Shown here in pieces: positions 59,901 through 64,000 of a DNA stretch of 64,000 bases. The notes under the pieces were generated by a model. The model searched no databases. It saw only the letters and a list, made by a program, of their open reading frames with translations, and was not told the origin of the DNA. The stretch spans positions 56,914,636 through 56,978,635 of the forward strand of contig NC_134017.1 in NCBI RefSeq assembly GCF_040712315.1. Direction: 5' to 3'. A program made the position numbers and the translations under genes. This DNA comes from Castanea sativa. Lineage: Eukaryota > Streptophyta > Magnoliopsida > Fagales > Fagaceae. Within the stretch, counting starts at the first letter, position 1. Each line of letters opens with the position of its first letter.

Positions 59901-62900
59901 ACTTAGTTAAGTTGGAAGTTCTTACAATTGAAAACCTTTTATGAATTGACCTCGACTTGTATTTTCACTGCTATGGACTGCTTAGAGTCCTTGAAAACCT
60001 TTATTATTATTATTATTATTATTTATTTTTTAATTTTGATTATTTATTGATAATAATTTTTATATAAATTTGGGGATAAAGCTGCCTACCAATCACCTCT
60101 CCTAAATGTCTCAAAAGGGGAACTTTGTGCATTGGGTACGATCTATTTTTTTGGGCATCTCCTTTGATACCTCCTGTGTAATAGAGTTGAGTCCCTTTTC
60201 TGCACTTTGATATTAAGTTTTGTTACTTATAATAAAAAAATGCCATTTGTCTAAATAGCACACTCCTTCCTCTGTAATTATTATATGCAAGCATATTATT
60301 GATATCCTCATTTTGCAACCTGTAGGTTTTGGTGGGGTGGCTTTTGGAAGGTAACGAGCATATGCATTTGGAAAAGTGCAGTTACTCTCATTTTTCACAC
60401 ACACACACACACACACATGTATATGTTTTATTATTACTGTATTGCCATGGCTGCTGACATGTCAAATATTATATGAAGTTTTGCAGCATTTGGTTGACCT
60501 ATTTGTTTTTGTTTTTATTTTTATTTATTATAATCTGTAAGTTATATAAATATATATAAAATTTTACGTTTCGTTAATGTATTTTCAACTTGTAGATTGG
60601 CAATGATCTTTCCCAATTTGTCGGGCCACTCATCTTAAATAAACTCCTCAAGGTTCGTTGGTTTTTATCAATGCTTTACTGGGTAAATCATTTAGTTTTA
60701 TGGGGTTTCTATTTGACATCTAAGATGCACCTCATTGCAATTTACAAATTTGGTGTGTGCATGTATTTGTCATATGCATACATGTAGATGGTTAATTGAA
60801 TTAGTAATTGTACTCATCAATTTTTGGTGATGTTAATCATGTTTATGAGTTCAAGTTATTGTGGTCAGGACTCATGATTTTCTGATTGTGTGGATCCTTA
60901 AATTATTATGTGCCCCTTTGATAAATGAGATCTAAATGTTCAAACATATCATGTCTTGAGCCATTTGCAAAACAATTGGCTGGCCTACCAACTTGTTGTC
61001 TTGAAAGTTCTTCTATTTGAATATGGAACTATTTATCAATATATATAAAAACTAAACTATGTATCTGTACAGATTTGAGCTTTTATATGTGCATACTGCT
61101 GCTTGAAGCTCTTAGGATCTAATGAATGTTGAAATGAAGGCTTGACCTTGTCTCAAAAGGAATGATGCATTAAGTTTAGATGAGTGACTAATAAGGGCCA
61201 AAATGAAAAATGCAAACAATGGTTATATTATTGTTAATGTTTTATTGGACAAGGATGAACAGGTTTGCCATGCACAACTGTAACAATGCAGATATTATGA
61301 TTGAGAGGATTCTGAGAGATCTTTGCCAGATCTTAAATTATTTTTCTTTAAAAATATGTTGGATTGGATGTCAGTTGTGGGAAGAAAATACTCTGTGTCT
61401 TCTGTTTATGATTTAATAGATCATCGTAATTTGGGCTTGATTATATTTCCCCATCATATGTATACTTGGGCGACTCTCTTTTTTGGTCTTATTAAAATTC
61501 ATTATTTATAAAAAAATTGCAGATATTATGATTGCTGTTAATTAAGTTATCTTGTTAGTTGGGTTAGTTAGAAGACGCTACTTCATGGTGGGATGTATAT
61601 GTCCTTAGAGTACTGTAACAGTGTCAAATCAATTCTTTATATATATTTAAACTTGGTAAAAAAATAGCATTATGACAGCCTTGTCAAATGCTCCTTCAAA
61701 GTATACAACTTGATTTATTTGATGAATTATCTGCAGTCAATGCAACGGGGTGATCCAGCATGGATTGGGTACATCTACGCCTTCTCAATATTTGTTGGAG
61801 TGGTATGACACGAGTCCTCTCTTTTTGTTTCTTCACTATCTATGTATGTGAAGATATTGATTGCCTTTAACTTTCATGTATGCTTATCATAGTATTGCTG
61901 CTTTAATCACATATGCATGGTGCAGATCCCATGTCTCGTGAATTGATGAGAGCCACTTCGTTGATTTAGTTTCTAGCTTTCTGTTTCTTTTCTGACTCTT
62001 GCAGGGCCACATTGACAATTGATCAAGAACTAAAAAAAATTATTATAATGCAGTTTGATAATGCATTAAGAATTTGTTGGACTAAATCGAACATTTTTCT
62101 TCTGAACTGTGTTCATTTGTCATTAAATTCAGTTAAAAGAACTCAAATGTTATACATTTAAACATGTAGATGTTAGAGTTTTTGAATATGGTTCTACACA
62201 TATCTCTGGATGTTACTGCCTTTTAGGTTGCTATTTTGTGTGTTTGAAAGTTCTCTGTTGGTGATGAATTTCATTTACAGAAAATTTTCATGTAATTTTC
62301 AGTGCCTCTGCAAAATGGCAAAGCTGAAAATCTCTCTCCTAAGCTATTCTTTCACTCTCATCTCATGATCTCTCTAAATCCATTTGACTTGGTTTTTCTA
62401 AAATTCAGATCCTTGATGTAGAAATATAAGAAGGCAGGCCTCCTTCTCCATCAAAAGAAATGATATTATTGAGGATATAACTTTCTTCGTAGTGGCTCTG
62501 TTCCATGCCTCATTCCATAGGGAACCTCAAAGTGGCTCTATTTCATTATATTCCATCCATGTCCCATTCACCCATCAGAGCCATCGTTAGCCATTTGTCA
62601 TTAAAAATGTCAGCAACATACCTGTTTTGTGATTTCTTTCTATCAAAGGATCATACAAATGGTTGATTTGATTCCTGAAGTAAGGCATTCTTGTATAGAA
62701 TTTTGGATATTTTGTAGGTTTTGTAATACATTTCATCCTCGGATTTCTAAGGAGAGTGATCGTGGCATGTCCTGCTGTTTTATTCTTAATGATTTAATCA
62801 TAAAATAATAATGCCGGTGCCTTGGAAAAAGTATCTATGTGGCTTCATTAATGTTCCTATGCTCTTTCCCTGTCATTTTTATGACTTTTTTCTAAACATT

Positions 62901-63166
62901 TGTTGTCTCGGTAATTTCATCTTGAAGTTAACTTATGCCTTACAATTATCTACTACTTACTTTTAATAAGTAGCGCTTTCTACTATTGGCATAGCCTCTT
63001 TCCATAAAAGCTTCATAATATAAGCTGAAAACTTGGAATAATTGACTTATCAAGAAACACATAGAATTTCTGACACTGTAATTTTCTCCAGGTTTTTGGT
63101 GTGTTATGCGAAGCCCAGTATTTTCAGAATGTAATGCGTGTTGGTTACCGGCTGAAGTCAACCTTG
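53907..63166 (+). CDS. ABCC2: ABC transporter C family, ABCC1/ABCC2-type (MRP), 5' part
   Basis: Ten coding exons with consistent GT-AG borders and phases: 53907-54239, 55614-55792, 56179-56218, 56809-56965, 57378-57492, 57581-57661, 60326-60350, 60596-60652, 61737-61802, 63092-63166. They give 376 codons of an expected 1620 or so; the gene continues past the right edge. Exon 1 encodes [16 protein letters not shown] and the first TMD0 helices (about 33-57, 74-92). Exons 2-4 encode the remaining TMD0 helices and the L0 linker ([27 protein letters not shown]). Exons 5-6 encode [22 protein letters not shown] and [16 protein letters not shown]. Exons 7-10 encode [37 protein letters not shown] and [16 protein letters not shown] (start of TMD1). 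Arabidopsis ABCC1/2 are vacuolar-membrane pumps for glutathione conjugates, folates and phytochelatins; the function here is inferred by family. No stop or frameshift is seen in these exons. ABCC1 and ABCC2 cannot be separated from this part. Confidence 0.93.
54733..54840 (+). mobile_element. SINE-like fragment in ABCC intron 1
   Basis: 'gctatagctcaacagg' and 'gaggtcatgcgtacaagac' are spaced like A and B boxes of a tRNA-derived SINE, with 'ggttggagggtgag' between them. No poly-A tail or target duplication was found. Confidence 0.4.
55022..55312 (+). mobile_element. LINE 3' end in ABCC intron 1
   Basis: The plus strand reads [19 protein letters not shown] then [11 protein letters not shown] and NCTSIFDF with stops, the C-terminal tail typical of plant LINE ORF2 (WLxWRERNxRxF). 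It is followed by the 3' UTR ending 'attacttataaaaaag'. 5'-truncated. A short direct repeat TAATCTTG (55021 and 55319) may be the target duplication. Confidence 0.75.
55965..56039 (+). mobile_element. Very short LINE 3' tail in ABCC intron 2
   Basis: About 75 bp ending 'aatatattacttataaaaaag', the same tail as at 55290-55312. Flanked by TATCTTTTG (55956-55964 and 56040-56048). It is a strongly 5'-truncated insertion. A (CT)n tract precedes it at 55858-55892. Confidence 0.55.
56455..56560 (+). mobile_element. SINE-like fragment in ABCC intron 3
   Basis: 'gctgtagctcatatgac' and 'catggatttgagtcttc' resemble A and B boxes; 'ggatagagagtgag' between them is similar to the intron 1 fragment at 54733. 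Weak evidence. Confidence 0.35.
58575..60237 (+). mobile_element. LINE ORF2 relic in ABCC intron 6
   Basis: RT-derived sequence in shifting frames: [21 protein letters not shown] then [13 protein letters not shown] (58600-58700), [10 protein letters not shown] (58858-58888), [13 protein letters not shown] (59038-59072), and a C-terminal tail near 59850 ([18 protein letters not shown]). It ends in a LINE-like 3' UTR and 'tacttataataaaaaaa' (60221-60237). It is 5'-truncated, full of stops, in the same orientation as the host gene, and accounts for most of the 2664-bp intron. An (ATT)n tract lies at 60001-60022. Confidence 0.82.
60395..60417. repeat. (CA)n microsatellite in ABCC intron 7
   Basis: Eleven CA dinucleotides, 45 bp downstream of the donor of the 25-nt microexon. 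Confidence 0.95.
61304..61517 (+). mobile_element. 5'-truncated LINE insertion with 17-bp duplication, ABCC intron 8
   Basis: A perfect 17-bp direct repeat TGCAGATATTATGATTG (61287-61303 and 61518-61534) flanks 214 bp ending 'tcattatttataaaaaaat', the LINE-type tail. The long target duplication and poly-A end are diagnostic of target-primed reverse transcription. The perfect repeat suggests a relatively recent event. The rest of the intron shows no gene. Confidence 0.88.
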
Positions 63167-63423
63167 GTAATTTTTTTTGTTTAAATGGTTTTTTTTTCTT
63201 CTTAATCCTCATGACATGATTTTGGTGCTTATTTATGTATTTCCCAATAAGCTTTGCCTCTTTTGCAATATCTTACAGGTTTATTTTATTGGGGAGGAGG
63301 GGGGGAGGGGGGGAAGTAAGTGGTTGGTATTGTTTAAAAAAAATTGGATTTGCAACAAAGCTCAGCTCACGCTCTAGGGGTCTCACTAAACCCTAAAGCC
63401 AAGAAAGACACAATCTCTCTTAT

Positions 63424-63545
63424 GTCATTGAATAAGAGATTTGGAATTTGTAGCCCGCCTGCACCAAAAATCAATAGGTGTCTTGGCCTAATGATAAAGA
63501 GTAATTATCATGGAGCGGACATTATAGGTTAAAATTTTATCATAC
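63424..63545 (+). mobile_element. SINE family 1 fragment in ABCC intron 10
   Basis: Shares 'attgaataagagatttgg', 'cgcctgcaccaaaaatcaat', 'ggtgtcttggcctaatgat' and 'agcggac' with the complete SINEs at 15737 and 17716, but lacks the A-box end. It is a 5'-truncated copy. A G-rich tract (63291-63313) lies just upstream. 63546-64000 is intron sequence; 63800-63990 contains repeated 'aaccatgtggtcaat'-type phrases in both orientations. Confidence 0.7.
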
Positions 63546-64000
63546 CTATAAAAAGAAAGGACTTGGACTTAAAAATAACTAAAAGCATAGTATAATTTAA
63601 TGTTTTTGATTACTGCCAGTTTTGGTGCTATTCAGATTTTTGTTTGCTAGCTTATCTTCTTACCTCTAACTATTATCCATGAAGTTTTCAAATTAGATCT
63701 CTGGTTTCATATTGGATTTGTTACTATTTGAGCTTGCAGCAAGTCCTTTGATGAAAACATACTCATTCTTTGTAAGACAAAACTAAGGTATAGTTCTTTG
63801 GTGTTGTACCTTAGGTTCCCTAAGTGAAATTATCCACATGGTTGTATTGACCAATGCAGCAAAAACAGTGTTTTATTTTCAAATGGCAATTAAATGCAAT
63901 CATTTGGTTAATTACTCAATGCAACCATGTGGTCAATACAATCACATGGTTGAATTTGATTGAGAAACCTAAGGTACCATACCTGGAGAATTCTACTTAG

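Noticed and set aside
1..64000. CRISPR array, bacterial operon, phage or defence island
   Set aside because: No spaced palindromic repeat array, Shine-Dalgarno-led gene runs or compact gene order; introns and plant transposons show a plant nuclear origin.

Overview
This is a plant nuclear window: AT-rich, with large introns, poly-A/T runs, microsatellites, LINEs, SINEs, Ty3-gypsy LTRs, Mutator-like, Harbinger-like and Stowaway-like elements, and one split host gene. The host gene and the repeat repertoire fit a woody rosid eudicot. The LTR, SINE and NLR-fragment style recalls Fagaceae (oak or chestnut type), but that is inferred from memory and was not tested.

Layout. 1-5260 is a block (D1) beginning inside a Mutator-like (MULE) transposase on the minus strand. 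It is directly repeated at 25510-32025 (D2). 5.3-13.2 kb is nested repeats: SINEs, a 693-bp solo LTR with 5-bp target duplication, a DNA-element remnant, and a truncated minus-strand Ty3-gypsy element (5' LTR, primer site, gag, protease). A 717-bp non-autonomous MULE with a perfect 9-bp target duplication sits inside the protease. 13.4-16.45 kb (I1) is an inverted paralogue of 32.16-33.85 kb (I2), and I1 carries three insertions absent from I2. 21.1-22.75 kb repeats the D-block flank. 22.75-26.97 kb is a MULE with an uninterrupted 922-codon transposase. 34-37.1 kb holds several MITEs. 37.6-38.9 kb is a broken CC-NB-LRR fragment. 39.3-43.9 kb is a plus-strand LINE with endonuclease, RT and RNase H relics, itself split by a MITE and a small solo LTR. 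45.3-47 kb is a minus-strand LINE keeping only ORF1 and the start of ORF2. 48.8-49.6 kb is a GC-richer repeat with internal tandem repeats.

The only convincing functional host gene starts at 53907 on the plus strand and runs off the right edge. It is an ABCC1/ABCC2-type vacuolar ABC transporter; ten coding exons (about 376 codons, TMD0 through the start of TMD1) could be placed with consistent splice phases. Its introns contain several LINE 3' ends, SINE pieces and microsatellites.

I found no CRISPR array, operon, rRNA, tRNA gene or evidence of a wholly new biological system. What stands out is the stratified transposon record, in which duplicated blocks serve as empty-site controls for one another, and the link between an apparently intact MULE and a hairpin-rich non-autonomous relative in the same window.
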